Assembly: GCF_001634365.1 (NCBI RefSeq)
Contig: NZ_CP014578.1
Span: forward strand, 4,402,001-4,466,000
Length of the DNA stretch: 64,000 bases
Direction of reading: 5' to 3'
From: Paraburkholderia phytofirmans OLGA172
Lineage (GTDB): Bacteria; Pseudomonadota; Gammaproteobacteria; Burkholderiales; Burkholderiaceae
Each line of letters starts with the position of its first letter. Positions within the stretch are counted from its first letter, which is position 1. This document shows, in pieces, positions 16,716 through 26,212 of the stretch. The notes under the pieces were generated by a model that was not told where the DNA came from, did no database searches, and saw nothing but the letters and a program-made list of their open reading frames with translations. Position numbers and translations under genes: made by a program.

Positions 16716-17726
16716 ATGTTGCCTGAACGTAAAGTCAATTGGTGTTGCCGCGCGAATACCGCCGCGAATCTGCTCACGATCGCTATTTTCAGCATCGCAG
16801 CGAGCGCCTGCACGCCGGGGAACGACGCGCTCACTGTCATTCCCATCGATCCGGCACCGAGCGCCCTGTTGTTCGCGAAGCTCGTGTCGGGTCCGCATAC
16901 TTATCGCTTTGTGTTTTCTACAAACGCGCTGACCATGATCGTCGATACCACCATGGCGAAGCGCGACCTGAAGCAACTTACGCAGTCCGAATGCAAGGCA
17001 CAGGATTGTGCAAACGATTCGTCCATGCAAGCCGGCGCATCACCCGAGTATTACTGGCTGCCTCCACTAAAAAGCGGTCAATGGGCACTTCCCGAAGATT
17101 CCGCCGCGGCCGCCTTCGACTACCGGCAGATCGCAGCGCAATACGGCCAGATCGACGGCTTGCTCGGACTACCGGCGATCACGACGCTGAACTGGTTATG
17201 GAACCGTGGCGCGGGCACGATGAGCGGCTACCGCTACGATTCCCAATTCTTCTCGCAGGCGCGCGACGCCCTTGTCTGTACCGCAATGGAAATGATCGAG
17301 GGAGGCAAACCCGCCATCCAACTCGAAGTCGGCGGCCAGCGTGAATGGTTTGTCCTTGATACGAGCGCCGACGGCCGGCTAAGCGGCAATCTGAGCCGCA
17401 CTCTGGTGTCTGCCCTCCGCTCCGGCCATGGTGTCGCGGCGGAAGTCATGTTTTCGCCTCCGGCACCCTCCGGACAGTCATGGCGCCACGCGTTGCTAAA
17501 GCCGAAATCGATGTCGTTGGCGGGTATTCGTGTCGACGGTCTGGCATTTGACGAAGCCGACGGCCGCTCGACCCTCGGTATCGGTTTTCTGTACAAACTT
17601 GACAAGGCGGCATTCGATTTCGCCAACCATCGTTTTTGCGTTCCAGCGTCAACGCGCGTGAAACCCGACCCGTTGCCCACTCAGGCCGAACTCGATCGCC
17701 TCGCCGCATCGGCGCGGCGAGACTGA
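16716..17726 (+). CDS. Degenerate aspartic-protease-like lipoprotein (paralogue of preceding gene)
   Basis: A 336-residue paralogue of the upstream gene, with the same order: lipoprotein-type signal (IAIFSIAASAC, Cys32), a PIDPAPSALLFAKL start like the neighbour's PLEPGGMAPVL, two lobes, and a matching end (PLPTQAELDRLAA against TLPTRAELAAPA). The first catalytic motif is changed: FSTNALTMIVD where the neighbour has FDTGATTNLID, so Asp is Ser68. The second lobe keeps an Asp but as LDTSADGRLSG (Asp215). It is therefore probably not a protease and may bind peptide or act as partner. The ATG at 16716 was preferred to 16704 because GAGGA precedes it. Confidence 0.65.
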   Translation: MLPERKVNWCCRANTAANLLTIAIFSIAASACTPGNDALTVIPIDPAPSALLFAKLVSGPHTYRFVFSTNALTMIVDTTMAKRDLKQLTQSECKAQDCANDSSMQAGASPEYYWLPPLKSGQWALPEDSAAAAFDYRQIAAQYGQIDGLLGLPAITTLNWLWNRGAGTMSGYRYDSQFFSQARDALVCTAMEMIEGGKPAIQLEVGGQREWFVLDTSADGRLSGNLSRTLVSALRSGHGVAAEVMFSPPAPSGQSWRHALLKPKSMSLAGIRVDGLAFDEADGRSTLGIGFLYKLDKAAFDFANHRFCVPASTRVKPDPLPTQAELDRLAASARRD

Positions 17727-17767
17727 GCGCTGCTCGCGGCCTCTTCGCCTGCGCCACGCAAAACAAG

Positions 17768-17804
17768 GAAGGGCGGAACCGGCTCACACCGGTTTCCGCC
17801 CTTC
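17768..17804. terminator. Bidirectional terminator between protease-like gene and flgL
   Basis: GAAGGGCGGAACCGG, a short loop, then CCGGTTTCCGCCCTTC form a long stem with one bulged base. It lies between two converging genes and can stop transcription from both sides, although T-tracts are short. Confidence 0.7.
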
Positions 17805-17827
17805 TGCATGTCAGACTATTCGCCCGC

Positions 17828-19057
17828 TTAGTTCAGGTACTGGAACAGAGAAACGTTCTGAATCTTCACGAACGCCTGCTGAGCCGCCTGCAGTGCGGTT
17901 TGCGTCAGTGTGTACTGGCCGATCGTCTTGACCATGTCGGTTTGCGTCAGATTGGTCAGATTGGTCGACGTCTGCAACGTGTTGCTCTGCGTCACCGTCT
18001 GCAACGCCTGCACTTCCTGCTCGCGGCCACCTACGCTCGCCTGCGCGGTGACCACGTTGTTGATCGTGTTCTCGAGCTGGGTCATGCTGGTGGTCAGCGC
18101 GCTCTGGAAACTGGCCGTCGAGGCCGCGCCCGAGACCGGCGTTTGCAGCGTGGCAATCAACTGATTCAGATTCGCAAACACGTCCATGCTGCCTTGCGTG
18201 GCCGGCGTCACCGTGAAGCTGTCGCCTGCGTTCGGTGCACCGGTGATGCTCACCGACTGGCCGCCGAGCGTGATGGCCGAGCCGGCCGTGAACGTCTGCG
18301 GTGCGCCCGGCGTGCCTGGCGTGCCCGGCGTGGCCGGGTTGGTCTGGCTCACCGTGTAGGTGGTCGCCGACTGGAACGTGATGGTGTACGTGTCCGCATT
18401 GGCCGGATTGGTCGGACTCGTCAGGCTGACGCTGCCGATCACGCCGCTGCCCGTGTTGCCAGCCGTCGCTGCCGGCACCGCGCTCGTGCCGATGGGCGCA
18501 ACGCTGCCGAAGATCGCGAGGCCGCTGTCGGCCGTCTGGACGGTGCGCGCGTCGGTGATCTGCATGGTGCGCGTGCCGGTGTCGCCCGAATAGATCACTG
18601 CACCGGCCGAATTGGTGGTGTACGGCTGCGCAGTGCCTTGAAAGCCGGCGAACAGGTAGTTGCCCTGCGGGTCGGTCGAGTTGGCCAGCGTCATCAACTG
18701 GCTGGTCAAGCCCTGCAACTGCGTAGCGATCGCGCCGCGGTTGCCGTTGTTCAGCGAACCGTCGCCGGCGCGCAGCACCAGCGCGTGAATGCTCTGCAAG
18801 ACGGTATTGACGCTGCCGAGCGTGGAGTCTTCCTGTTGCAGCGATGCAAGCGCGGTGGTCTGGTTGGTCGTGTATTGCGACAGGTTCGTCGCCGTCGAGC
18901 TCAATTGCACCGCTTGCGCGGCGCCGAGCGGATTGTCCGACGGTGTGGAGAGGCTCACGCCACTCGAAATCTCGGCATACAACTGCGACAACTGAGCCTG
19001 CTGATCGCTCATCGTCGCCACGCCCATGTTGAAGTACTGCGAACTGGAGATGCGCAT
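17828..19057 (-). CDS. flgL: Flagellar hook-filament junction protein FlgL (HAP3)
   Basis: FlgL (409 residues) joins hook and filament. The flagellin-like N-terminal helix region (MRISSSQYFNMGVATMSDQQ, then AEISSGVSLSTPSDNP) and C-terminal helix (ALQAAQQAFVKIQNVSLFQY) are intact. A central variable domain at about residues 219-284 carries SVSITGAPNAGDSFTVTPA and a Pro-Gly-Thr run (ATPGTPGTPGAP). The ATG at 19057 was used; a TTG two codons earlier is possible. It lies 10 bases after flgK and should be transcribed with it from the sigma-28 promoter upstream of flgK. Confidence 0.95.
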   Translation of the reverse strand: MRISSSQYFNMGVATMSDQQAQLSQLYAEISSGVSLSTPSDNPLGAAQAVQLSSTATNLSQYTTNQTTALASLQQEDSTLGSVNTVLQSIHALVLRAGDGSLNNGNRGAIATQLQGLTSQLMTLANSTDPQGNYLFAGFQGTAQPYTTNSAGAVIYSGDTGTRTMQITDARTVQTADSGLAIFGSVAPIGTSAVPAATAGNTGSGVIGSVSLTSPTNPANADTYTITFQSATTYTVSQTNPATPGTPGTPGAPQTFTAGSAITLGGQSVSITGAPNAGDSFTVTPATQGSMDVFANLNQLIATLQTPVSGAASTASFQSALTTSMTQLENTINNVVTAQASVGGREQEVQALQTVTQSNTLQTSTNLTNLTQTDMVKTIGQYTLTQTALQAAQQAFVKIQNVSLFQYLN

Positions 19058-19067
19058 GTTCAACGCC

Positions 19068-21050
19068 TCACTGGAAGATGCCGATCAACGTCTGGAACAG
19101 GGTCTGCGCGGTCTGAATGACCTTGCTGTTGGCCTGATAGAGCTGCTGATACTGAAGCAGGTTGGCTGCTTCCTCGTTAAGGTTCACGCCGGAGACCGAC
19201 TGTTGCGCGGTGGTGATCTGCGTCACCACCGCGGTCTGGGCCGTGCTCGAAGTCTGAATCTGGTTGGTCTGGTTACCGACCTGGTTGACATAGTTCGCAT
19301 ACGCGCCCACCAGCGTGAGCGTGCCACCCGCCATCGACTTTGCGCTCGACAGATTCGACAACGCCAGCGCGTTGCTGCCGTCGTTAGTCGCACCGGTATT
19401 CGGGCCGATGGAGAATGTGTCGCCAGCGGCCGGTGCTCCGCTGATCGCTACCGTCACGCCGTTCATAGCGCCGGCCGTAGCGTTGTTGATCGTCAGCGTC
19501 GCTCCGGAGGCTGCCGAATACGGCACATCGGGCGTAATGCTGGTGTCGTAGGTGGTTGTGGCCGGCGGCGTGCCAGCCGTCACCGTCACCATCGAGCCGA
19601 CCGGGAACCCGGACAGTCCCGTGCCGTCGTACGTCAGCTTGGTGGTCGCGTTGGGCATGGTGTAGCTCGCTGTCACCGTGCCAGGCGAAATCGTGCCGGT
19701 GCCGGTGTTGGTCACCGCGGCCGAGCCAAGCACGGGGGACGCAGCCGCAATCGCCGAAGCGGCCGTAGTCGCGGTGGCGAAGCTGCTCAGCGCGCCGCGA
19801 GTCGGCTCCACTGTGAACGAGTCACCGGGGTTCATCGTGCCGGTGGTCGAGAATTGCAAACCGTTGATCGGCTGGCCCAGGGAGGTTGCCGAGCCCACTA
19901 CGGCGCCGTTCGAATTGTCGGTCAGCGTGTAGGTGGTGCCGTTATAGGCGAGCGTGTAGTCGCCGGTGGTCGGCTGCGCGGCATTCGCGAAGACAACGCC
20001 CAGCGACGCATTGCCGGTGTTCTGCGCGTTCGCGTAGACCGTCGGGCCGCCCACCGAAAACAGCGCGCCGCCCTGGGCGCCGGTGAGCGTAATGCCAAGC
20101 GCGTTCTGCGCGTTGACCTGCGCGGTGAAGCTCACGGCAATCGCGCCGAGCTGCGCTTCGGCCGGGTCGAGCGTCTGGCTGCGGAACGCGAGGAGGCCAC
20201 CGAGCGTACCGCCCGTCACCTTGCTGTCGGGCAGATTTTGCGGCGCGGCGGCCGGGTTCGCGCCGGCCTGGCCGAGGTACTGCACCGAGAGTTCGCTGGT
20301 GTCGCCCGTAGCAGGCGCCGTGCCGAGGTTGTAGCTGTTGCCGGCGGACACGAGCGGTTGGCCGTTACTCATGAACACGCTGTAGTTGCCGTTGCTGCTG
20401 GTCACTACGTTCACGCCAATCAGTTGCGACAGACTCGACACGGCTTGATCGCGCTGATCCATCAGCTGGTTCGGCGGCTGGCCTTGCGTGCTGGTCGCGG
20501 CGATCTGTCCGTTCAACTGCGCGATCTGCTGCGTGTAGCTGTTGATCTGCGAAACGGTGCTGGGGAGCTGCATGTTGACGCTCTGACGCAGCGAGTCATA
20601 TTGCTGACCCGCGGCGTTGATCTGATCGACGAGCGTCTGCGCGCCGCTCATCGCGGTCTGGCGGGTGGACAGCGTGGAGGCGCTATTCGAGACGTTCTGC
20701 AAACCCGTGAAATAGCCGGTGATCGCGCTGGCAATCCCCGCGGTCGGGCTGCCGATCAGATTGTTCAGTTGCGAGATCATCGTGTTGTACGCCGACAGCG
20801 AACTGCCCGACGACTGCGCGTTGTTCAGCGCAGTGGTCAGATACTGGCTGTACTGGCGCGTCACGGTGGCCGTCGAGACGCCACTCGGCAGATAGCCGGA
20901 GCCCGTGTACTGGCCGCCGCTTTCCGCGTAGACCGGCGTTTCGATCGTGTAGCCCGGCGTGGACGCATTGCTGATGTTCTGGCCGGTCGTCGTGAGCCCC
21001 CACTGGGCTGCGTTCAGTCCGCTGAGGCCGATACTGATGAGATCTGACAT
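19068..21050 (-). CDS. flgK: Flagellar hook-associated protein FlgK (HAP1)
   Basis: FlgK (660 residues) is the first junction protein on the hook. The rod/hook-type N-terminus is clear (MSDLISIGLSGLNAAQWGLT, NISNASTPGYTIETP), as is the C-terminus (GVNLNEEAANLLQYQQLYQA, then NSKVIQTAQTLFQTLIGIF). The middle contains surface domains with two GDTF/GDSF-type modules at about residues 362-417 and 510-552. Length is typical for Burkholderia (about 650). A sigma-28 promoter ends about 58 bases before the start. Confidence 0.97.
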   Translation of the reverse strand: MSDLISIGLSGLNAAQWGLTTTGQNISNASTPGYTIETPVYAESGGQYTGSGYLPSGVSTATVTRQYSQYLTTALNNAQSSGSSLSAYNTMISQLNNLIGSPTAGIASAITGYFTGLQNVSNSASTLSTRQTAMSGAQTLVDQINAAGQQYDSLRQSVNMQLPSTVSQINSYTQQIAQLNGQIAATSTQGQPPNQLMDQRDQAVSSLSQLIGVNVVTSSNGNYSVFMSNGQPLVSAGNSYNLGTAPATGDTSELSVQYLGQAGANPAAAPQNLPDSKVTGGTLGGLLAFRSQTLDPAEAQLGAIAVSFTAQVNAQNALGITLTGAQGGALFSVGGPTVYANAQNTGNASLGVVFANAAQPTTGDYTLAYNGTTYTLTDNSNGAVVGSATSLGQPINGLQFSTTGTMNPGDSFTVEPTRGALSSFATATTAASAIAAASPVLGSAAVTNTGTGTISPGTVTASYTMPNATTKLTYDGTGLSGFPVGSMVTVTAGTPPATTTYDTSITPDVPYSAASGATLTINNATAGAMNGVTVAISGAPAAGDTFSIGPNTGATNDGSNALALSNLSSAKSMAGGTLTLVGAYANYVNQVGNQTNQIQTSSTAQTAVVTQITTAQQSVSGVNLNEEAANLLQYQQLYQANSKVIQTAQTLFQTLIGIFQ

Positions 21051-21107
21051 GCGTCATCCTGAAGGGCGACACCGACCACATGCCGCCGCGTTACTTGAAT
21101 GTCCTGT

Positions 21108-21134
21108 TTAACGGCCCTTACAGGGAAAAATTGA
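21108..21134 (-). promoter_or_regulatory. Sigma-28 (FliA) promoter of flgKL
   Basis: On the minus strand: TCAATTTT, exactly 11 bases, then GCCGTTAA; consensus TAAAGTTT-N11-GCCGATAA (6 of 8 and 7 of 8). Position just before flgK fits class III expression of hook-associated proteins. Confidence 0.65.
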
Positions 21135-21147
21135 GGGCCATTCAGCA

Positions 21148-21921
21148 TCAACGCACCAGCGAGCGGCGCTTCATTTCGAGCTGCGTAATCAGACGTTGCA
21201 GCGTGTTTTCGGCGCTGCCCGGCAGCGTCAGGAAACGGAAGCCGAGTTGATAGCGCTGGGTGCCGTTCGGCAACGCGGTAGAGCGGTGCGACACCAGTTG
21301 CAGATCGAGCGAAAGCCGGCCGAGCGAGCCGAGCGACAGTTCGCAATTCAGCAGCTGCGTGCCCATCGGCAATTCGGCCACACGCTCATCCGCGGTGCGC
21401 ATGCCGACACCGCCGAGCGACAGATCGTGTACTTCGAAGCGGAACGTGTCGCCTTCGGAAAAACGGCCGGTACACATATACGGATCGAGAATCGGTGCAT
21501 CGACGCGGAAATACTCGCGGCGCTGCACGTAGAACAGTACCTCGGGGAAGTCGGCCTCGAAGGCGGGCAGTCCTTCGTAGCGAGTCTCGCGCGGCGTGGC
21601 GGTCGAGAACTCGACGCGCACGCCGTCGGGCGAAGCATGGAACTGGCAGCGCGGCGCACCCAATAAACCTTTGTTCTGTTCGGAGAGCGCGCCCCAGTCG
21701 AAAGTGAAGGTGCGCCCGCGCACGTCGACATCGAGCAGGCGCGTCACGAGTTGACCGCCCGCATATTCAACGGTGAGGAAATCGCCTCGATTGACGAGGT
21801 TGCGTAACTGAACGCCGATCTCAAGCGGATTGCGACGGCCGAAATCGGGAATGCTTTCGTCTAGCGGGGCGTGCGACTGGCCGGGTGCGTCGGTCTGGCC
21901 GTGCGACTGATTCGTATCCAT
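21148..21921 (-). CDS. ycgR: PilZ-domain flagellar brake protein YcgR
   Basis: YcgR slows the motor and biases rotation when it binds cyclic di-GMP. The N-terminal YcgR domain spans about residues 25-130 (PLEIGVQLRNLVNRGDFLTV, TFTFDWGALSEQNKGLLGA). The C-terminal PilZ domain has both nucleotide-binding elements: RREYFR with two Arg, and DLSLGGVGM. Start choice is uncertain: ATG 21921 (MDTNQSHGQTD), ATG 21939 and TTG 21960 are in frame and none has a strong ribosome site at good spacing. A sigma-28 promoter at 22056-22082 supports flagellar control. It lies between flgJ and flgK. Confidence 0.93.
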   Translation of the reverse strand: MDTNQSHGQTDAPGQSHAPLDESIPDFGRRNPLEIGVQLRNLVNRGDFLTVEYAGGQLVTRLLDVDVRGRTFTFDWGALSEQNKGLLGAPRCQFHASPDGVRVEFSTATPRETRYEGLPAFEADFPEVLFYVQRREYFRVDAPILDPYMCTGRFSEGDTFRFEVHDLSLGGVGMRTADERVAELPMGTQLLNCELSLGSLGRLSLDLQLVSHRSTALPNGTQRYQLGFRFLTLPGSAENTLQRLITQLEMKRRSLVR

Positions 21922-22343
21922 GGGCTTGCCGGTATGCATGTTCTTGCGGGCGCGTGCCAAGGCTCCTGCCGGGGCTCTTGCGCGGTCTTCATCGAAGCCG
22001 CAGCACGCGCATTCAACCGGACATTACAACGCTTTCCGGTATCGGGTCTAACTGATTAGCGGCAGCGTTCAGCCAAAATTTAGGGGCGTGTAATGAAATA
22101 TTTGCCGCAAACGTTAAAACGTCGATATGCCACCAGCGAAATCCGGGTGCATCGAATACCGGCGGCAATCACGCCGTTTATGCGGGTGGACCGGCCACCC
22201 GCAGGCGGCCGGCCTCGTCCGTCTTGTTATGCACCTGGCCCCGTCGCGTGCATACTTTATTCGAGAAAATCGGACTGCATAAACCGATCGGCTGCACAGT
22301 CGAGTGCAATCGCGCACATGCCGCGCACCTGCATTAACGGCAA
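21922..22343. other. Intergenic region between ycgR and flgJ
   Basis: About 420 bases without a supportable gene. It contains the sigma-28 promoter of ycgR and, around 22180-22220, a GC-rich imperfect hairpin (GGTGGACCGGCCACC and flanks) that may terminate the flgB-flgJ transcript. The rest shows nothing recognisable. Confidence 0.5.
22056..22082 (-). promoter_or_regulatory. Sigma-28 (FliA) promoter of ycgR
   Basis: On the minus strand: TAAATTTT, exactly 11 bases, then GCCGCTAA; each element matches 7 of 8 consensus positions. It ends about 135 bases before the ATG at 21921, leaving a long leader. Confidence 0.65.
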
Positions 22344-23351
22344 TCAGCCCATTTTCTGCATGATGGACATCAGTTTTTTCGCGTAATTCGGATCGGTCGC
22401 GTAACCGGCGCGCTGCATGCCGGTGGCAAAACCATTCACGTCATGCGCGGAATTGATCACCTGCGCATAACGCGGGTTGCCCTTGAGCAGGCTCGCGTAG
22501 TCGGTCATCGCTTCCTGGTACGAGTCGTACGCGCGGAATTTTTCGACCGTGCGCTGTGGCTTGCCATTCACATATTCGGTCGTGACCGTCGAGACGGTCT
22601 TGCCGGTCCAGTCCTTGGTCGCCTTGATGCCGAACACGTTGTGGCTGGTCGAGCCGTCCGCCTTCTTGATCTCGCTCTTGCCCCAGCCCGATTCGAGCGC
22701 GGCCTGGCCGATGATGAAGCGCGCCGGAATGCCGGTTGCCGCACTGGCGGCTTGCGCCGGTTCGGCCAGCTTATCGACGAAAGCGTCGACCTTCGGCGAG
22801 CTGCCATCGCCTCTGATCGGCGGAGTCAACGCACTATTGGCCGAGTAGCCCTTGCCCATCGCCAGTTGGCCGTTGGCCTGCGCATTGCCGTAGGCCTTCG
22901 CGAGCGCGTTCAGCGCCGCGGTCTGGCCTTCGTCGCCACCGCTGCCGCCGCCCAGCGCATTGGCCATGCCGGCAAGGCCACCGCTTGCGCCACGTGTGCC
23001 GTTCGCGCCGCCCACCTGCATGCCCTGATTGCGCATCATCTGCTTGAGCATCGCGTCAGCCACGCCGATGCCCTTCTGCGACAGCTGTTGCGACAACTGC
23101 TGATCCATCATCGACGTGAAGGTGGCGCTGTCGTGCGAATCGAACGGGCCATCCTGTGGCGTCGCATCGCGCATGCTCTTGAGCATCATCTGCGTGAACA
23201 CCGCGTCGAACTGCTGCGCGGCCATCTTCATGCCGGCTTGCGGCGAAGCCTTGGCCTGCGCACTCAATTTGCCGAAGCCCTGCACGTCGAGCGCGAAGCG
23301 CTGGGTCAGGTCGTTCGCCGCATTGGCGGAATTGGTCGTATCCGAATTCAT
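22344..23351 (-). CDS. flgJ: Peptidoglycan hydrolase FlgJ (rod cap)
   Basis: A 335-residue bifunctional protein. The N-terminal domain (about residues 45-110: AAQQFDAVFTQMMLKSMRDA, SMMDQQLSQQLSQKGIGVAD) scaffolds rod assembly. The C-terminal glucosaminidase-type domain (about 180-330) has AALESGWGKSEI with the expected catalytic Glu, plus HNVFGIKATKDWTGKTV and YDSYQEAMTDYASLLK. It opens a hole in peptidoglycan for the rod. A Gly/Ala-rich linker joins the two. It is the last gene of flgBCDEFGHIJ, 12 bases after flgI. Confidence 0.96.
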   Translation of the reverse strand: MNSDTTNSANAANDLTQRFALDVQGFGKLSAQAKASPQAGMKMAAQQFDAVFTQMMLKSMRDATPQDGPFDSHDSATFTSMMDQQLSQQLSQKGIGVADAMLKQMMRNQGMQVGGANGTRGASGGLAGMANALGGGSGGDEGQTAALNALAKAYGNAQANGQLAMGKGYSANSALTPPIRGDGSSPKVDAFVDKLAEPAQAASAATGIPARFIIGQAALESGWGKSEIKKADGSTSHNVFGIKATKDWTGKTVSTVTTEYVNGKPQRTVEKFRAYDSYQEAMTDYASLLKGNPRYAQVINSAHDVNGFATGMQRAGYATDPNYAKKLMSIMQKMG

Positions 23352-23363
23352 CCTGTGTCTTCC

Positions 23364-24578
23364 TTAGATGATTTCCAGGTCGGCGCGCAGAGCGCCCGCC
23401 GCCTTCATGGCCTGCAGGATCGACATCAGATCCGCGGGCGTCGCACCCAGCGCGTTGAGCGCCTTCACCACTTCGGCGAGGTTGGCGCCGGCGGTCACCA
23501 GCTTCAGTGCGCCGTTGTCCTGCTTCATCTGAATCTGCGACTGCTTGGCCACCACTGTCTGGCCGTTGGAGAATGCGCCCGGCTGACTCACCACCGGCTG
23601 CGTATTGATCACCACCGACAGATTGCCGTGCGCCACCGCGCAGTTTTGCAGCGTGACCATCTGGTTCATCACGATCGAGCCGGTGCGCGCGTTCAGGATC
23701 ACCTTCGCGGCGGCTTGCGCCGGCTTGACGTCGAGGTTCTGCAATTGCGCCATGAAGGCGACTTGCTGCTCCGGATCGGACGGCGCGCGCAGTTGAATCG
23801 TGCGGCCGTCGAGCGCCATAGCCGTGCTGCTGCCGAACGCATTGTTCACTGCGGCCACGACGCGTTGCGTGGTTTCGTAGTCCATCTCGTTCAGATCGAG
23901 TTGCATGGTGCCCGCTTGCGATACCGAGGTCGGCACCGCGCGCTCGACGATCGCACCGCCGGCGATGCGGCCGGCGGCCAGCGTATTCACCTGCACCTTG
24001 CTGCCGTTCGCGCTCGCGCCGGCGCCGCCGACCGCGAGGTTGCCCTGGCCGAGCGCGTACACCTGGCCGTCGGCGCCCTTGAGCGGCGTGAGCAGCAGCG
24101 TGCCGCCGCGCAGGCTCTTGGCGTTACCGAGCGAGGACACCGTCACGTCGATCGCTTCGCCAGGACGTGCGAATGGCGGTAACACCGCCGTCACCATCAC
24201 GGCGGCGACGTTCTTCAACTGGATGTTCGACAGCGACGACTGCGAGTTGCTCGAACCCGCCGCCTGGTTGTTGATCGAGATGCCGAGGTTCGCCAGCATG
24301 TTGGCGAGGGTCTGCGTGGTGAACGGCGTCTGCGTGGTCTGGTCGCCCGTGCCGTCGAGACCGACGACGAGGCCGTAGCCGATCAGCGGGTTGTCGCGCA
24401 CGCCCTGGATCTGCACGAGATCCTTCAAACGTTCGGCATGGGCGGGCGTAGCGGCCGGCAGCGCCGCGCAAGCGAGCGCCGCGCAAGCGAGCGCGCGGCC
24501 AACGACGCCAATGCGGCCGAACCGGGCGAACCGGGCGAGCTGCGCGACGCGGCCAAGGCGGGAGAATACGGTACGCAT
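23364..24578 (-). CDS. flgI: Flagellar P-ring protein FlgI
   Basis: FlgI (404 residues) forms the periplasmic P-ring. It has a signal peptide (core [20 protein letters not shown], cleavage near [11 protein letters not shown]) and the conserved start of the mature protein ([37 protein letters not shown]). The ATG at 24578 is 2 bases after the flgH stop; a GTG at 24587 would overlap flgH. Arg-rich residues before the hydrophobic core give an unusually long n-region with FARFGR repeats. The C-terminus ends with [20 protein letters not shown], as usual. Confidence 0.96.
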   Translation of the reverse strand: MRTVFSRLGRVAQLARFARFGRIGVVGRALACAALACAALPAATPAHAERLKDLVQIQGVRDNPLIGYGLVVGLDGTGDQTTQTPFTTQTLANMLANLGISINNQAAGSSNSQSSLSNIQLKNVAAVMVTAVLPPFARPGEAIDVTVSSLGNAKSLRGGTLLLTPLKGADGQVYALGQGNLAVGGAGASANGSKVQVNTLAAGRIAGGAIVERAVPTSVSQAGTMQLDLNEMDYETTQRVVAAVNNAFGSSTAMALDGRTIQLRAPSDPEQQVAFMAQLQNLDVKPAQAAAKVILNARTGSIVMNQMVTLQNCAVAHGNLSVVINTQPVVSQPGAFSNGQTVVAKQSQIQMKQDNGALKLVTAGANLAEVVKALNALGATPADLMSILQAMKAAGALRADLEII

Positions 24579-24580
24579 GA

Positions 24581-25279
24581 TCACCACGGCGACACGTTGA
24601 GGAAGAAGCGCTGCAGCCAGCCCATGTTCTCGGCTTCGTCGAGATAGCCCTTCGCGGAGTATTCGATTTTCGCGTCGGCCACCTGGGTCGAATACACAGC
24701 GTTGAGGCTCGAAATCGTGTTCGGATTCACGACCCCGGAAAAGCGTACGAACTCGTTGCCCTGGTTGATCAGCATCTGCTTTTCGCCGCTCACCATCAGG
24801 TTGCCGTTCGGCAGCACGCCGGTCACCGTCACGGTGATCGTGCCGTTAAACGTATTCGACGCATTCGCGCCGCCGGTGCCGGCGAACACGTTCGCGCCGT
24901 TGGCGCTCAGGTTGGTCTTGCCGAACAGTCCACCCAGGAAGCCCGCCGTCGGCACGCTAAAGTTGGTGCTGCCTGTGCGGTTCGCGTTGGCGCCCGACGA
25001 CTTCGTCGCGTTGACATTTTCCTGAATCACGATCGTCAGGATATCGCCCACATTGCGCGGCCGCTGGTCTTCGAACAATGGCCGGCCCGCGTAACCCGGG
25101 TTGTAGATCGAGCCCGGCGACTGCGCTTGCGGCGGCATCGGCGGCAGCGCCGTCATCGGCTGCTGCGTGATCGGCTGCTTCGGCACGAGGCCGCAGCCAC
25201 CCAGCGCCGCGAGCAGCGTGAGCTGCACGAGCGCCTGAGCGGTGCGCGAATGAACCGGATTACGAGTGAGGTGCGACAT
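24581..25279 (-). CDS. flgH: Flagellar L-ring protein FlgH (lipoprotein)
   Basis: FlgH (232 residues) is an outer-membrane lipoprotein that forms the L-ring. The signal ends in LLAALGGC, a good lipobox. Family motifs follow: SLYNP-like [40 protein letters not shown] and [20 protein letters not shown]. It ends in [14 protein letters not shown], the usual C-terminus. It is 36 bases after flgG and almost touches flgI. Confidence 0.97.
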   Translation of the reverse strand: MSHLTRNPVHSRTAQALVQLTLLAALGGCGLVPKQPITQQPMTALPPMPPQAQSPGSIYNPGYAGRPLFEDQRPRNVGDILTIVIQENVNATKSSGANANRTGSTNFSVPTAGFLGGLFGKTNLSANGANVFAGTGGANASNTFNGTITVTVTGVLPNGNLMVSGEKQMLINQGNEFVRFSGVVNPNTISSLNAVYSTQVADAKIEYSAKGYLDEAENMGWLQRFFLNVSPW

Positions 25280-25315
25280 CTTGGTTAACGCCAGTTAATT
25301 CTCTGTCCCTAAGCC

Positions 25316-26104
25316 TTAAACCTGCATCTGGCTGAGGGTCTGCAGCATCTGGTCGGAGGTCGTCACGGCCTTGCTGTTGATTTCGTAAGCGCGCTGCGTC
25401 TGAATCATGTTCACCAGTTCCTGCACCACGTTCACGTTCGATGCTTCCACGTAACCCTGATTCAGCGTGCCGGCGCCGTTCAGGCCCGGTTGTGCGATGT
25501 TCGGCGCGCCCGACGACGCGGTTTCCGCGAACAGGTTCTCACCCTTCGCATCCAGACCGGCCGGGTTGATGAAGGTCGCGATCTGCATCGAGCCGAGTTG
25601 CTGGCTGTTGGTGGAGCCCGCCACGGTGATCGATACCACGCCGTCGCTGCCGATGGTCAGCGAGGTCGCGTTGTTCGGAATCGTGATCGCCGGAATCACC
25701 TGATAGCCGCTTGACGTGACGAGCTGGCCTTGCGCGTTGGTCTGGAACGAGCCATCGCGGGTGTACGCGGTGGTGCCGTCAGGCATCTGCACCTGGAAAA
25801 AGCCTTGGCCGTTGATGGCGACGTCTTTCGAGTTGCCGGTCTGCTGCAGATTGCCCTGCGTGTACAGGCGCTCGGTGGCGACCTGTTGCACGCCGGTGCC
25901 GAGCTGGATGCCGGACGGCAGTTCGGTTTGCTGCGTCGAGTTCGCACCCGGCTGGCGGATGGTCTGATACAGCAGATCCTCGAACACTGCGCGCGAGCCC
26001 TTGAAGCCGTTGGTGCTGACGTTCGCGAGGTTATTCGAAATCACGTCCATCTGCGACTGTTGCGCATTCATGCCGGTAGCGGCGATATAGAGCGAGCGAT
26101 TCAC
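25316..26104 (-). CDS. flgG: Flagellar distal rod protein FlgG
   Basis: FlgG (262 residues) forms the distal rod. The N-terminus ([40 protein letters not shown]) and C-terminus ([40 protein letters not shown]) are canonical. Length is the standard 260-262. A 108-base gap containing a duplicated hairpin separates it from flgF. Confidence 0.98.
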   Translation of the reverse strand: MNRSLYIAATGMNAQQSQMDVISNNLANVSTNGFKGSRAVFEDLLYQTIRQPGANSTQQTELPSGIQLGTGVQQVATERLYTQGNLQQTGNSKDVAINGQGFFQVQMPDGTTAYTRDGSFQTNAQGQLVTSSGYQVIPAITIPNNATSLTIGSDGVVSITVAGSTNSQQLGSMQIATFINPAGLDAKGENLFAETASSGAPNIAQPGLNGAGTLNQGYVEASNVNVVQELVNMIQTQRAYEINSKAVTTSDQMLQTLSQMQV

Positions 26105-26117
26105 TATTCTTCTCCTG

Positions 26118-26208
26118 TGTCGACCGGAGTTAGTGCTTCAGCACTTACTCCGGTCCCATGCAAAGCTGTCGACCGGAATTAGTGCTTCAGCACTCACTCC
26201 GGTCCCAT
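26118..26208. repeat. Duplicated 42-base hairpin element between flgF and flgG
   Basis: Two copies (26118-26159 and 26167-26208) differ at two positions. Each contains an imperfect palindrome: ACCGGAGTTAGTGC, TTCA, GCACTTACTCCGGT. Seven bases (GCAAAGC) separate them. They lie inside the flgBCDEFGHIJ transcript and could act as RNA stabiliser or partial terminator; they also look like a dispersed REP-type element. Confidence 0.85.
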
Positions 26209-26212
26209 CCCG

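Noticed and set aside
19026..21047. 673-codon open frame on the plus strand
   Set aside because: Antisense shadow of flgK; repetitive Arg-Val-Gly composition without domains.
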